64,000 nt of DNA. Source: Plastoroseomonas hellenica. Its GTDB lineage: Bacteria > Pseudomonadota > Alphaproteobacteria > Acetobacterales > Acetobacteraceae. The translations under genes and the position numbers were made by a program. Below the pieces are notes generated by a model. That model did not search any database, had not been told where the DNA came from, and saw only the letters and a list, made by a program, of their open reading frames with translations. Below are positions 24,205 to 31,896 of this stretch, piece by piece (the first letter of the stretch is position 1; each line of letters starts with the position of its first letter). The stretch spans positions 62,001 to 126,000 of the forward strand of contig NZ_JAAGBB010000019.1 of NCBI RefSeq assembly GCF_018129085.1, in the 5' to 3' direction.

Positions 24205-24914
24205 CGGCAGGCCGTGACGAAGGCGCGAAGGATCAGCGGGTCGGCGGCATCGACCGCGTATTCCGGGTGCCATTGCACGCCGAGCGCGAAGCGGTGCGAC
24301 GTGCTCTCGATGCCTTCGATGACGCCGTCGGGCGCCGTCGCGTTGACCACACTGCCATCGCCGGCGGCCGCCACCGCCTGGTGATGCGCGCTGTTCACCG
24401 CCATGCGCGCCCGTCCGACGATGCGCGCCAGCAAGGTGCCCTCGGCGATCGCGACCTCATGCCCGGGCTCGGTGCGCGGATTGGGCTGCTCATGCGCCAG
24501 TGCCCGCGGCACGCTGTCCGGGATGTGCTGGATCAGGCTGCCGCCGAGGGCGACCGCCAGAAGCTGCTCGCCACCGCAGATGCCCAGCACCGGCATGTCC
24601 CGCGCCAAGGCGCCGCGCGTCGCCGCCAGCTCGAAATCGGTGCGGCCGGATTTCAGCACCACCGTCTGGTGCGCCGGCCCGCCGCCGTAGAGTGCGGGGT
24701 CCACATCGAAGGCGCCGCCGGTCACCATCAGCCCGTCGATCTCGTCGAGATAGGCCTCTGCGAGCTCGGCATGGTGCGGCAGCGCGATCGGCAACCCGCC
24801 GGCCTCGACGATCGCCGCGAAGTAGTTCTGGCGCAGCGCATACCAGGGCAGCTTGGAATAGCCGCCGGGCTGCTCGGCATCGAGGGTGACGCCGATGATG
24901 GGACGATGGGTCAT
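24201..24914 (-). CDS. gamma-glutamyl-gamma-aminobutyrate hydrolase-like (peptidase C26)
   Basis: The 237-residue class I glutamine amidotransferase-like protein has the nucleophile elbow GICGGEQLLAVALGGSL and the catalytic His/Glu in GVQWHPEY. The N-terminus RPIIGVTLDAEQPGGYSKLPWYALRQNYFAAI is characteristic of the PuuD-type group. PuuD releases GABA in the putrescine pathway. No other putrescine genes are near; it heads an operon with rluB and rsmD. The enzyme class is secure, the substrate is not. Confidence 0.85.
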   Translation of the reverse strand: MTHRPIIGVTLDAEQPGGYSKLPWYALRQNYFAAIVEAGGLPIALPHHAELAEAYLDEIDGLMVTGGAFDVDPALYGGGPAHQTVVLKSGRTDFELAATRGALARDMPVLGICGGEQLLAVALGGSLIQHIPDSVPRALAHEQPNPRTEPGHEVAIAEGTLLARIVGRARMAVNSAHHQAVAAAGDGSVVNATAPDGVIEGIESTSHRFALGVQWHPEYAVDAADPLILRAFVTACR

Positions 24915-24989
24915 GGTGGTGGTGGTAGAGGCGGGGAGGGCGTGCCGGCAAGCCTTCCCTGACGCCCCGCCTGGCCGCAGATTGCCGCC

Positions 24990-25433
24990 ATGACCCCGAT
25001 CGAGATCGCGCTGGCCGAAGCCCGCGCCGCCGGCGCCCGTGGCGAGGTGCCGGTCGGTGCCGTCGTCACCGATGCCGAAGGCCGGGTCCTGGCCCGTGCC
25101 GGCAATGCGGTGGAGGCCCGCCAGGACCCGACCGCCCATGCCGAGATGCTGGCCATGCGCGAAGCCGCCGCGGCGCGGGGGGAGAAGCGGCTGGCCGACT
25201 GCACTCTGACCGTGACCCTGGAGCCCTGCCCGATGTGCGCCCAGGCGGCCAGCCTGTTCCGCATCCGTCGCATCGCCTTTGGGGCCTATGACCCGAAATC
25301 GGGGGGTGTCGAGCATGGCGCCCGGATTTTTGCGGCGACCTCCTGCCATCACGTGCCGGAGGTGACCGGCGGCCACCGCGAATCCGATTGCGCGGCCCTG
25401 CTGCGGGACTTCTTCGCGGCATTGCGGGACTGA
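24990..25433 (+). CDS. tadA: tRNA adenosine(34) deaminase / nucleoside deaminase
   Basis: The 147-residue cytidine-deaminase-fold protein has the zinc site TAHAEM (His plus proton-shuttling Glu) and PCPMCAQA (two Cys ligands). The length and the SLFRIRRIAFGAYDPKSGGVEHG segment fit TadA, which makes inosine at the wobble position of tRNA-Arg(ACG). Guanine deaminases look similar but usually lack this segment. It is divergent from the C26 amidohydrolase gene, with 75 bases between starts. Confidence 0.9.
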   Translation: MTPIEIALAEARAAGARGEVPVGAVVTDAEGRVLARAGNAVEARQDPTAHAEMLAMREAAAARGEKRLADCTLTVTLEPCPMCAQAASLFRIRRIAFGAYDPKSGGVEHGARIFAATSCHHVPEVTGGHRESDCAALLRDFFAALRD

Positions 25434-25485
25434 CCCGGCCCAGGAAGCCGTTGACCTTCCGCGCGCCGCGGGCGAAGCCTTGGCC

Positions 25486-26268
25486 ATGCCGCACGACGCC
25501 ATCCGCACCTCGATCGAGGGCGACATCGCCACCATCCTGCTGGACCGGGCCGAGAAGCGGAACGCGCTCTCGCTGCCGATGTGGATCGCCCTTGGCGAGG
25601 CCTTCGCGGCGGCCTCCGCCAATACGGCGCTGCGCGCCGTGATCGTGCGCGGCGCGGGGGAGGAGGCCTTCTGCGCCGGCGCCGACATCGCTGCCTTCGC
25701 GACCGAGCGCGGCACGCCGGAGCGTGAGGCGGTCTATGGGCGGGAGCTCCATGGCGCCTTCCATGCCATCCGCACCTGCCTGCATCCGACCATCGCCGCC
25801 TGTTCCGGCTGGACCATGGGCGGCGGCTGCGGCATCGCGACGATGTGCGATTTCCGGGTGGGCTCGCCCGCCACCCGCGTGGGCATCCCGGCGCGCAACC
25901 TCGGCATCTTCTATGCCTATGACGAGATCGACCCGATCATGCAGATCGTGGGCCATGCCGTTGCCGCCGAGATCCTGATCGAAGGTCGCGTCTTCACGGG
26001 GGAGGAGGCGTTGGCCAAAGGCCTGCTTTCCCGCTTGGTCGCGGACGGCACCGTTCATGCCGAGGCCGAGGCGCTGGCGCGCCGGATCGCCCAGGGCTCA
26101 CCGCTCTCGGCGCGCTTCCACAAGCGGGCGCTCCAGCAACTGCGCGGCGAACTGCCGATCACCGAGGCCGATCGGCAAGCCGAGGGCAGCTTCGCCTATA
26201 CCCAGGACTTCACCAACGCCGCCCGCGCCTTCGTCGAGAAGCGCAAGCCAGTGTTCGAAGGAAAATAG
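25486..26268 (+). CDS. enoyl-CoA hydratase/isomerase family protein
   Basis: The 260-residue crotonase-fold protein has LDRAEKRNALS near the N-terminus, the oxyanion-hole segments EEAFCAGADIAAF and GWTMGGGCGIATMCDFRVG, and a C-terminal helical region. The position of the first hydratase Glu is occupied by Gly/Gly-Cys (GGGCGIAT), so the reaction may not be simple hydration. ATG 25486 is preferred over an in-frame TTG six bases upstream. No beta-oxidation operon surrounds it. An R1 repeat follows. Confidence 0.85.
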   Translation: MPHDAIRTSIEGDIATILLDRAEKRNALSLPMWIALGEAFAAASANTALRAVIVRGAGEEAFCAGADIAAFATERGTPEREAVYGRELHGAFHAIRTCLHPTIAACSGWTMGGGCGIATMCDFRVGSPATRVGIPARNLGIFYAYDEIDPIMQIVGHAVAAEILIEGRVFTGEEALAKGLLSRLVADGTVHAEAEALARRIAQGSPLSARFHKRALQQLRGELPITEADRQAEGSFAYTQDFTNAARAFVEKRKPVFEGK

Positions 26269-26277
26269 CGGGACCCA

Positions 26278-26444
26278 GCGGCCGCAGGCCGCCACCGGTT
26301 TCTGCGGAGCGAGGCGCAGCCGATCCTCCTTCGCCGAGGCTCCGGAGGACGAATGCGGCCCCGCGCGCGACCGACCGCTGTCGCCAAAGCCGCCCTGACA
26401 GCGCGCAAGCCAAAGGCCGCGGATGCGGCCGCCGGCGCTTGAGG
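26278..26444 (+). repeat. R1 dispersed intergenic repeat, copy 6
   Basis: This is a forward copy between the convergent hydratase and XRE genes. It is longer than others because about 20 bases are inserted in the central palindrome (TCCTTCGCCGAGGCTCCGGA region). The remaining blocks and the GGCGCTTGAGG end are intact, and it ends six bases from the XRE stop. Confidence 0.85.
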
Positions 26445-26449
26445 ACCAA

Positions 26450-26899
26450 TCAATCCTGCGCGCGCGTTTGGGATTGCGCTGCCAGGGCGCGGGCCATCTG
26501 GCTCAGCGCTTCCTGGTGCTTCTCGTTGTCGATCAGGGCGAAGTTGCGGGCGAGTTCCAGGCACATGCGCTGGCGGTGCGACATCTCCTGGGTCTCCGTG
26601 CCGTCGGCCAGGCCCTCGAAGAACCAGGAGACCGGGACGCCCAGCACCTGGGCGATCTCGAACAGGCGTCCGGCGGAAATCCGGTTCAGCCCCCGTTCGT
26701 ATTTATGGGCCTGCTGATAGGTGACGCCGATCATCTTGGCCAGTTGCTGCTGCGACAGACCCATCATGACCCGGCGTTCGCGGATGCGGGACCCGACATG
26801 GTGGTCGGCCGCATTGGCGCGATGGCTTTGGCGGTCTTCAGGCACGGATCCGCCGACGGACGACGCGCCCGACACGACGCGATGCGCAGGATTCGGCAT
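26450..26899 (-). CDS. XRE-family helix-turn-helix regulator
   Basis: The 149-residue protein has a Cro/CI-type HTH at about residues 37-92 (VGSRIRERRVMMGLSQQQLAKMIGVTYQQAHKYERGLNRISAGRLFEIAQVLGV, read in blocks). A helical C-terminal region follows. This sequence type is widespread in alphaproteobacteria (PraR/SinR-like regulators of surface and quorum traits). ATG 26899 is listed; GTG 26914 is in frame. It is followed by an R1 repeat and lies downstream of phaR on the same strand. Targets unknown. Confidence 0.9.
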   Translation of the reverse strand: MPNPAHRVVSGASSVGGSVPEDRQSHRANAADHHVGSRIRERRVMMGLSQQQLAKMIGVTYQQAHKYERGLNRISAGRLFEIAQVLGVPVSWFFEGLADGTETQEMSHRQRMCLELARNFALIDNEKHQEALSQMARALAAQSQTRAQD

Positions 26900-26978
26900 G
26901 GAATGCGGCTCCACAACTGTGGGTCTTTCCCGCAGAAGTGCGCCCTATCGGCCCAAGCTTCCACTCACACGCGCATGA

Positions 26979-26999
26979 GCGGGGCGAAAAGTGCCCCGC
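26979..26999 (-). terminator. probable phaR terminator hairpin
   Basis: GCGGGGC (26979-26985) and GCCCCGC (26993-26999) pair perfectly around a seven-base loop that reads ACTTTTC on the minus strand. It lies 24 bases after the phaR stop. No T-tract follows. Confidence 0.45.
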
Positions 27000-27022
27000 A
27001 AACCAATGCGATCCGGCGATGA

Positions 27023-27637
27023 TCAGGCCTTGCCGCCGCCGGACTTGGCCTCCAGCTCGGCGACCAGGGTGCGCAGGCGCTCCACTTCCGAAACCAGCGC
27101 GGAGACCGTCTGCGCCTCGTCACGCGGCGCATCGGCGCCGCGAGTGAAGGGCGTGAACAGCGACATGGCGCGCTCCATCATCGCCATGTTCTGCTTGCCG
27201 AGCTCCTCCAGGCTGCCGAGGCCCGGGGTGAAGGGCATGAAGCCACCCATGGTCCGCTCCATGGCGGATTTCATCTGCTCCTGCTGGCGGGAGAACCCCT
27301 CCATCGCGAATTCGAGATAGCGCGGCACCAGGCCCTGCAGGTTGTCGCCGTAGAACCCGATGAGCTGCCGCAGGAAGCTGGTGGGCAGCAGATTGTGTCC
27401 CTTGCTCTCTTCCTCGACGATGATCTGGGTCAGGACGGACCGGGTGATGTCGTCGCCCGATTTGGCATCGTAGACCACGAAGTCGCGGCCCTGCCGGACC
27501 ATGTTCGCCAGATCCTCCAAGGTCACGTAGGAGGAGCTCTCGGTATTGTAGAGCCGTCTGTTGGCGTATTTCTTGACCACCACAGGGGGTTGGGCCTGGG
27601 GGCCCGGTTCGGCACGCTCCGCAGTGTTCTGGGCCAT
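27023..27637 (-). CDS. phaR: polyhydroxyalkanoate synthesis repressor PhaR
   Basis: The 204-residue protein has the PHB/PHA accumulation regulator DNA-binding domain: VVVKKYANRRLYNTESSSYVTLEDLANMVRQGRDF, followed by DAKSGDDITRSVLTQII. The C-terminal half is helical and ends in a coiled coil (VSEVERLRTLVAELEAK). PhaR represses phasin and its own gene and binds PHA granules. It is divergent from a PHA-related operon, with 160 bases between starts, so it probably controls that operon. ATG 27637 matches the family N-terminus. Confidence 0.95.
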   Translation of the reverse strand: MAQNTAERAEPGPQAQPPVVVKKYANRRLYNTESSSYVTLEDLANMVRQGRDFVVYDAKSGDDITRSVLTQIIVEEESKGHNLLPTSFLRQLIGFYGDNLQGLVPRYLEFAMEGFSRQQEQMKSAMERTMGGFMPFTPGLGSLEELGKQNMAMMERAMSLFTPFTRGADAPRDEAQTVSALVSEVERLRTLVAELEAKSGGGKA

Positions 27638-27797
27638 GGCTTCGCTTCCGATCCCGTTTCCTTGAAGTGCGAGCCTAGCCGGGCTTTGGTGCGGCGCGAA
27701 AGCGCCATTGCGGGATATTTCCCACCCAGCGTTCCCGGCGCTGCCCGCCGGCGCTATCCTGGCACCAAGAGGAAGGCCCGAAGGATGTCGCCCGGCC

Positions 27798-28163
27798 ATG
27801 GAGCAGCCCGACCCGCCCGATGCTGCGGCGCTCGATCGGCTGGCGGAGGATTGGATCGCGCTCTGGCAGAGCGAACTGGCGGCGCTGGCCGCCGATCCGG
27901 ACCTCGCCGCCGCCTGGGCCGGGCTGCTGCGCGCCTTTGCCAGCCGGGCGGCTGCGCATGATCCCGCGCCGGGGCCCGCGCCCGCTGCCGCTGCACCTCG
28001 GCCTGGCGTCGCTGCGGGCGATGCTGGCCCTGACGGCGCCGATGCCGCCGCCCTCCTCGGCCGCATCGCCGAGCTGGAACGACGCCTGGCCGCGCTCGAA
28101 GGCAGGCCGGGCGGAAGCGGCGCGGATCGCCCACGCCCTCGCCGCCGCCGGACACAAGCCTGA
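27798..28163 (+). CDS. small coiled-coil protein upstream of PhaC-like hydrolase
   Basis: The 121-residue product has an N-terminal helical region (LDRLAEDWIALWQSELAALAADPDLAAAW), an Ala/Pro-rich linker and a heptad-type coiled coil ([17 protein letters not shown]). It ends in a very basic tail ([11 protein letters not shown]). The arrangement recalls PhaE-type accessory subunits or small phasin-like proteins, but no diagnostic motif is visible. Its last 206 bases overlap the next gene in a different frame. The call as a real gene rests on the coiled coil and the start context at ATG 27798. Confidence 0.6.
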   Translation: MEQPDPPDAAALDRLAEDWIALWQSELAALAADPDLAAAWAGLLRAFASRAAAHDPAPGPAPAAAAPRPGVAAGDAGPDGADAAALLGRIAELERRLAALEGRPGGSGADRPRPRRRRTQA

Positions 28164-29181
28164 GGCCTTCCGCGCCGCCGTGCTGCGGCGCCTGATGACC
28201 CAGGATGGCGGCTTCCTCGGCGGTGTGCTGGCCTATCGCCGCCAGGACGCAGCCCCCGCCCAGCCGGAGATGCCGGTGCTCTGGCAGGATGGCGGCAGCC
28301 GCGTGCTCGACTACGGCGGCGCCGGTACGCCCGTGCTCTTCGTGCCTTCGCTCGTCAACCGCGCGACCGTGCTGGACCTCAGTCCGGAGCGATCGATGCT
28401 GCGCCATCTGGCGGGCACGGGCATGCGCCCGCTGCTGCTGGACTGGGGCTGGCCGGGGGAGCAGGAGCGCCGCTTCGCGCTCGCGGATTATATCGCCCGG
28501 CTCGATCGCGCGCTCGCGGCGTTGCCGGGGCCGCTCGTTCTGGCGGGGTATTGCATGGGCGGGCTGCTCGCGCTGGCCGCGGCACTGCGCCGGCCGGAGC
28601 GGCTCAGCGGGCTGGCGCTGCTCGCCACCCCCTGGGATTTCCACGCCGGGGAGGGGCAGGAGGGCGCGACCGTCCGCAGCATGGCGGCGCTGGCGCCCTT
28701 GCTCGATCCTTGGCTGGACGCGACCGGAACCCTGCCGGTCGATGTCATCCAGGCGATGTTCGCGGCCCTCGACCCCTTCGGGATCGCGGCCAAGTACCGC
28801 GCCTTCGCCCGGCTGGCGCCCGGCAGCAGCCGCGCGCGCCTCTTCGTGGCACTCGAGGATTGGCTGAATGACGGGGTGCCGCTGGCGGCGCCGGTGGCGC
28901 GCGAATGCCTCGGCGGCTGGTATGGCCGTAACGAGACCATGGCGGGCGCCTGGCGCGTGGACGGGGCGCCGGTCCTCCCCGGGGCCTGGCGCAAGCCCGC
29001 TTTCCTCGCCATCCCCGCACGCGACCGGATCGTGCCGCCGGCCTCGGCGCGGGCGCTCGCCCAGGCCATGCCCGGGGCCCGGGCGCATGAGGCGGCGGCG
29101 GGGCATGTCGGCATGGTCGCCGGCAGCGGCGCCGAGGCGGCGCTCTGGCGGCCGCTGGCGGAATGGGTGGCCAGCCTGTAG
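27958..29181 (+). CDS. PhaC-like alpha/beta hydrolase (class III-type PHA synthase-related)
   Basis: The product from ATG 27958 is 407 residues. It has an alpha/beta-hydrolase core with the PHA synthase-type nucleophile Cys199 in AGYCMGG, an acid Asp in [10 protein letters not shown] and the His in [20 protein letters not shown] and [13 protein letters not shown] are typical of PhaC. It is shorter than class I synthases and resembles the PhaC subunit of class III enzymes, which need a partner such as PhaE. The preceding coiled-coil protein could fill that role. The first ~70 codons overlap that gene out of frame; a later start at ATG 28195 is possible but would cut the RPLPLHL N-terminus. Confidence 0.8.
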   Translation: MIPRRGPRPLPLHLGLASLRAMLALTAPMPPPSSAASPSWNDAWPRSKAGRAEAARIAHALAAAGHKPEAFRAAVLRRLMTQDGGFLGGVLAYRRQDAAPAQPEMPVLWQDGGSRVLDYGGAGTPVLFVPSLVNRATVLDLSPERSMLRHLAGTGMRPLLLDWGWPGEQERRFALADYIARLDRALAALPGPLVLAGYCMGGLLALAAALRRPERLSGLALLATPWDFHAGEGQEGATVRSMAALAPLLDPWLDATGTLPVDVIQAMFAALDPFGIAAKYRAFARLAPGSSRARLFVALEDWLNDGVPLAAPVARECLGGWYGRNETMAGAWRVDGAPVLPGAWRKPAFLAIPARDRIVPPASARALAQAMPGARAHEAAAGHVGMVAGSGAEAALWRPLAEWVASL

Positions 29182-29251
29182 CCCGCGGACTTGTGGCCTC
29201 AGGGGGCGAAGGGCCACACTCTGCCCTAACCAGGTTGGGAGAACACCGGTC

Positions 29252-30427
29252 ATGACCGAGATCGTCATCGCTTCCGCCGCGCGCACGCCGGTCGGATCCT
29301 TCAACGGCGCCTTTGCCGGCCTCACCGCGCATGCGCTCGGTACCGTCGCGATCAAGGCGGCGCTGGAGCGCGCCGGGGTGCAGCCCCAGGAGGTGAACGA
29401 GGTGATCCTCGGCCAGATCCTGACCGCCGGCGCCGGCCAGAACCCGGCCCGCCAGGCCTCGATCAATGCCGGCATCCCGGTCGAGCACACCGCCTTCGGC
29501 ATCAACCAGCTCTGCGGCTCGGGCCTGCGTGCGGTGGCACTCGCCGCCCAGCAGATCGCGACCGGCGATGCCGAGATCATCGTCGCCGGCGGGCAGGAGA
29601 GCATGACCCAGGCGCCGCATGCCCAGCAGCTCCGCGCCGGGCAGAAGATGGGCGACCTGGCGCTGGTCGACACCATGATCAAGGACGGGCTCTGGGATGC
29701 CTTCCACGGCTACCACATGGGCACCACGGCCGAGAACGTCGCCACCAAATACCAGATCACCCGCGAGGAGCAGGACCGCTTCGCCCTCGCCAGCCAGCAC
29801 AAGGCCGGCGAAGCGATGAAGTCCGGCCGTTTCCGGGACGAGATCGTCCCGGTCACCGTGAAGACCCGCAAGGGCGAGGTCGTGGTCTCCGATGACGAAT
29901 ATCCCCGGCCCGACACCAGCCTCGAGGTGCTGCAGAAGCTGCGCCCGGCCTTCTCCAAGGACGGCACGGTGACCGCCGGCAATGCCTCCGGCATCAATGA
30001 CGGTGCCGCGGCGATGGTGGTGATGAGCGCGGCTCAGGCCGCGAAGCGCGGCGTCGCGCCGCTGGCGCGGATCGTGAGCTGGGCGACCGCCGGCGTCGAT
30101 CCCTCGATCATGGGCACCGGCCCGATCCCGGCATCGCGCAAGGCGCTGGCCAAGGCGGGCTGGAGCATAGACACGCTCGACCTGATCGAGGCGAATGAGG
30201 CCTTCGCGGCGCAGGCCTGTGCGGTGAACAAGGACCTCGGCTGGGATCCGGCCCGCGTGAACGTGAATGGCGGCGCGGTGGCACTCGGCCACCCGATCGG
30301 CGCCTCCGGCGCGCGGGTGCTGACGACCCTGCTGTTCGAGATGCAGAAGCGTGGTGCCAAGCGCGGCCTGGCGACGCTCTGCATCGGCGGCGGCATGGGG
30401 GTTGCAATGTGCGTGGAACGCACCTGA
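29252..30427 (+). CDS. phaA: acetyl-CoA C-acetyltransferase (thiolase)
   Basis: The 391-residue thiolase has all three active-site blocks: the nucleophile Cys in [15 protein letters not shown], the His in [19 protein letters not shown], and the second Cys in [11 protein letters not shown]. It condenses two acetyl-CoA to acetoacetyl-CoA, the first step of PHB synthesis, which fits the PhaC-like gene upstream and PhaR beyond. No phaB reductase is adjacent. ATG 29252 has GGGAGAA a few bases upstream. The last codons and stop lie in a 23-bp unit that is tandemly triplicated downstream. Confidence 0.93.
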   Translation: MTEIVIASAARTPVGSFNGAFAGLTAHALGTVAIKAALERAGVQPQEVNEVILGQILTAGAGQNPARQASINAGIPVEHTAFGINQLCGSGLRAVALAAQQIATGDAEIIVAGGQESMTQAPHAQQLRAGQKMGDLALVDTMIKDGLWDAFHGYHMGTTAENVATKYQITREEQDRFALASQHKAGEAMKSGRFRDEIVPVTVKTRKGEVVVSDDEYPRPDTSLEVLQKLRPAFSKDGTVTAGNASGINDGAAAMVVMSAAQAAKRGVAPLARIVSWATAGVDPSIMGTGPIPASRKALAKAGWSIDTLDLIEANEAFAAQACAVNKDLGWDPARVNVNGGAVALGHPIGASGARVLTTLLFEMQKRGAKRGLATLCIGGGMGVAMCVERT

Positions 30428-30479
30428 CGAAGGGCGTGGAACGCACCTGACGAAGGGCGTGGAACGCACCTGACGAAGG
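30411..30479 (+). repeat. 23-bp tandem triplication spanning the phaA stop codon
   Basis: Three identical units of 23 bases occupy 30411-30433, 30434-30456 and 30457-30479. Each contains GTGGAACGCACCTGACGAAG. The first unit holds the last phaA codons (Val-Glu-Arg-Thr) and the TGA stop, so the repeats lie in the 3' untranslated region and leave the protein unchanged. Confidence 0.95.
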
Positions 30480-30483
30480 GTAT

Positions 30484-30512
30484 GAACAGGGATGGCTCCA
30501 CCATCCCTGTTC
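30484..30512 (+). terminator. 12-bp-stem hairpin after phaA
   Basis: GAACAGGGATGG (30484-30495) pairs perfectly with CCATCCCTGTTC (30501-30512) around a CTCCA loop. It follows the tandem triplication. It is the likely terminator of the PHA operon, although the U-tract is weak. Confidence 0.65.
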
Positions 30513-30544
30513 CGCTTCAGCAGGGCCGGTCCGCCGCGCAGCGA

Positions 30545-31771
30545 TCAGCGCTGATCCGTGCGCAGATCTCCTCGGCCTGAGAGCTTGTCTTTGGCGACTG
30601 TCCGATTCCTGCCGGCCGCCTTGGCTTGGTAGAGACGTCGGTCGGCTCGGGCAAAGAGGTGGGACATGCTTTCGCCCGGCCTCAGTTCCGCGATGCCGAG
30701 GCTTGCCGTCACGCCGCCCGAGGCGGGCAGGAACTCGAATTCGGCCTCCGACAATTCGATCCGCAGGCGCTCCGCGAATTCAAAGCCCCCGTCCCGCGTC
30801 GCGCCAGCGAGCAGAACGGCAAACTCCTCGCCTCCCATGCGTCCGACGAGATCCGTTGCGCGGGCCGAGAGACGAAGGAGCCTTCCGAAGGCCTTCAGGA
30901 CGTGGTCGCCGGCCGCATGGCCATGGCGGTCATTGATCTGCTTGAAATGATCGAGGTCACAGGCGATCAGCGTGCAGGGGGTTCGCCCGGCCTCGGCGAT
31001 GATGGCTGCGGCACGGCTCTCGAAGCCCTGCCTGTTGAGGATGCCGGTCAGCCCGTCGATATCGCGCTCGCGGCGGAGATCTTCGATCAGGTCGGACAAG
31101 GCGGCGGCCAGGATGGCCAGAGCGAGCCCAGCGCCCAGGACCGCCAGCGACAGATGCAGCGTCGCCCAGAACAGTGACGCCCCGAAGGCGCCTGCGGTCG
31201 GGGGCGCGCTCAGGCCGATGGTCAGGACTGTCCGCGGAAAGAAATGCAGCGCGAAAGCGGACAATATCCAGAAGAGCGCGCGGTCGATCCAGGCGCCCCG
31301 CCTGAGATGGACAAGCCGCAGGGCCGCCAGGAGCAGGATGACGCCATAGCCGAAATTCTGGATGTAGACGCGCACCAGCGTGTTCGGCGCGATATAGGCG
31401 AAGTACCAAAGCCCACCCAGCACGGCGATGAGCATCGCGGCATCGGTCCGCAATCCGAATCGCTTGCCGGATCGGCGCAGGATGGCCTCTGCCGTCAGCA
31501 GCACGGCCGAGGTGTAGAAGAGCGCGGATAGCAGGGCGTTGGGCGCGGTGTTCGCCGGCCAGTGGAACACCTGGATCATCACGCCGAGGGCGAAGAGGCA
31601 GGGCGCCGCCGCCAGGAGAAGCAGGTAGTGCCGCTTCCTCTCGATCGTCCAGGCCCATAGGAAGGCGAGTCCGAACACGCAGAGAACGCCAGGCCCAATC
31701 AGCGCCATCGTGATTCTGGGTGTCGCGTCGTCCAACCTGTATCGAGCCCATCGCCTGAGACGCCCTCTCAT
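30545..31771 (-). CDS. membrane-anchored GGDEF diguanylate cyclase
   Basis: The 408-residue protein has about seven to eight transmembrane segments in the first ~220 residues, then a GGDEF domain (DIDGLTGILNRQGFE, CDLDHFKQINDRHGHAAGD, GRMGGEEFAVLL). The signature is GGEEF, an active form. RATD five residues before it matches the inhibitory I-site RxxD, so product feedback is likely. It makes c-di-GMP at the inner membrane. The membrane part is of the 7TM/MASE type and probably senses an unknown cue. ATG 31771 is listed; GTG 31786 is in frame. It is a single-gene unit. Confidence 0.92.
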   Translation of the reverse strand: MRGRLRRWARYRLDDATPRITMALIGPGVLCVFGLAFLWAWTIERKRHYLLLLAAAPCLFALGVMIQVFHWPANTAPNALLSALFYTSAVLLTAEAILRRSGKRFGLRTDAAMLIAVLGGLWYFAYIAPNTLVRVYIQNFGYGVILLLAALRLVHLRRGAWIDRALFWILSAFALHFFPRTVLTIGLSAPPTAGAFGASLFWATLHLSLAVLGAGLALAILAAALSDLIEDLRRERDIDGLTGILNRQGFESRAAAIIAEAGRTPCTLIACDLDHFKQINDRHGHAAGDHVLKAFGRLLRLSARATDLVGRMGGEEFAVLLAGATRDGGFEFAERLRIELSEAEFEFLPASGGVTASLGIAELRPGESMSHLFARADRRLYQAKAAGRNRTVAKDKLSGRGDLRTDQR

Positions 31772-31896
31772 ATCATGAGGGTCCACCAGCGCCGTTAAGG
31801 ATCAGGCAGGTCGATGGAAGAGGCTTCTGCGGTGGGTGGACGATGACGCGACGCAGGCGCCCGGCTGGCGCTTGCGTCGAGCCCGCGTGACGTAGC

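Noticed and set aside
28195-29181. Shorter PhaC-like start at ATG 28195
   Set aside because: It would remove a N-terminus that looks typical of related hydrolases. It is kept only as an alternative.
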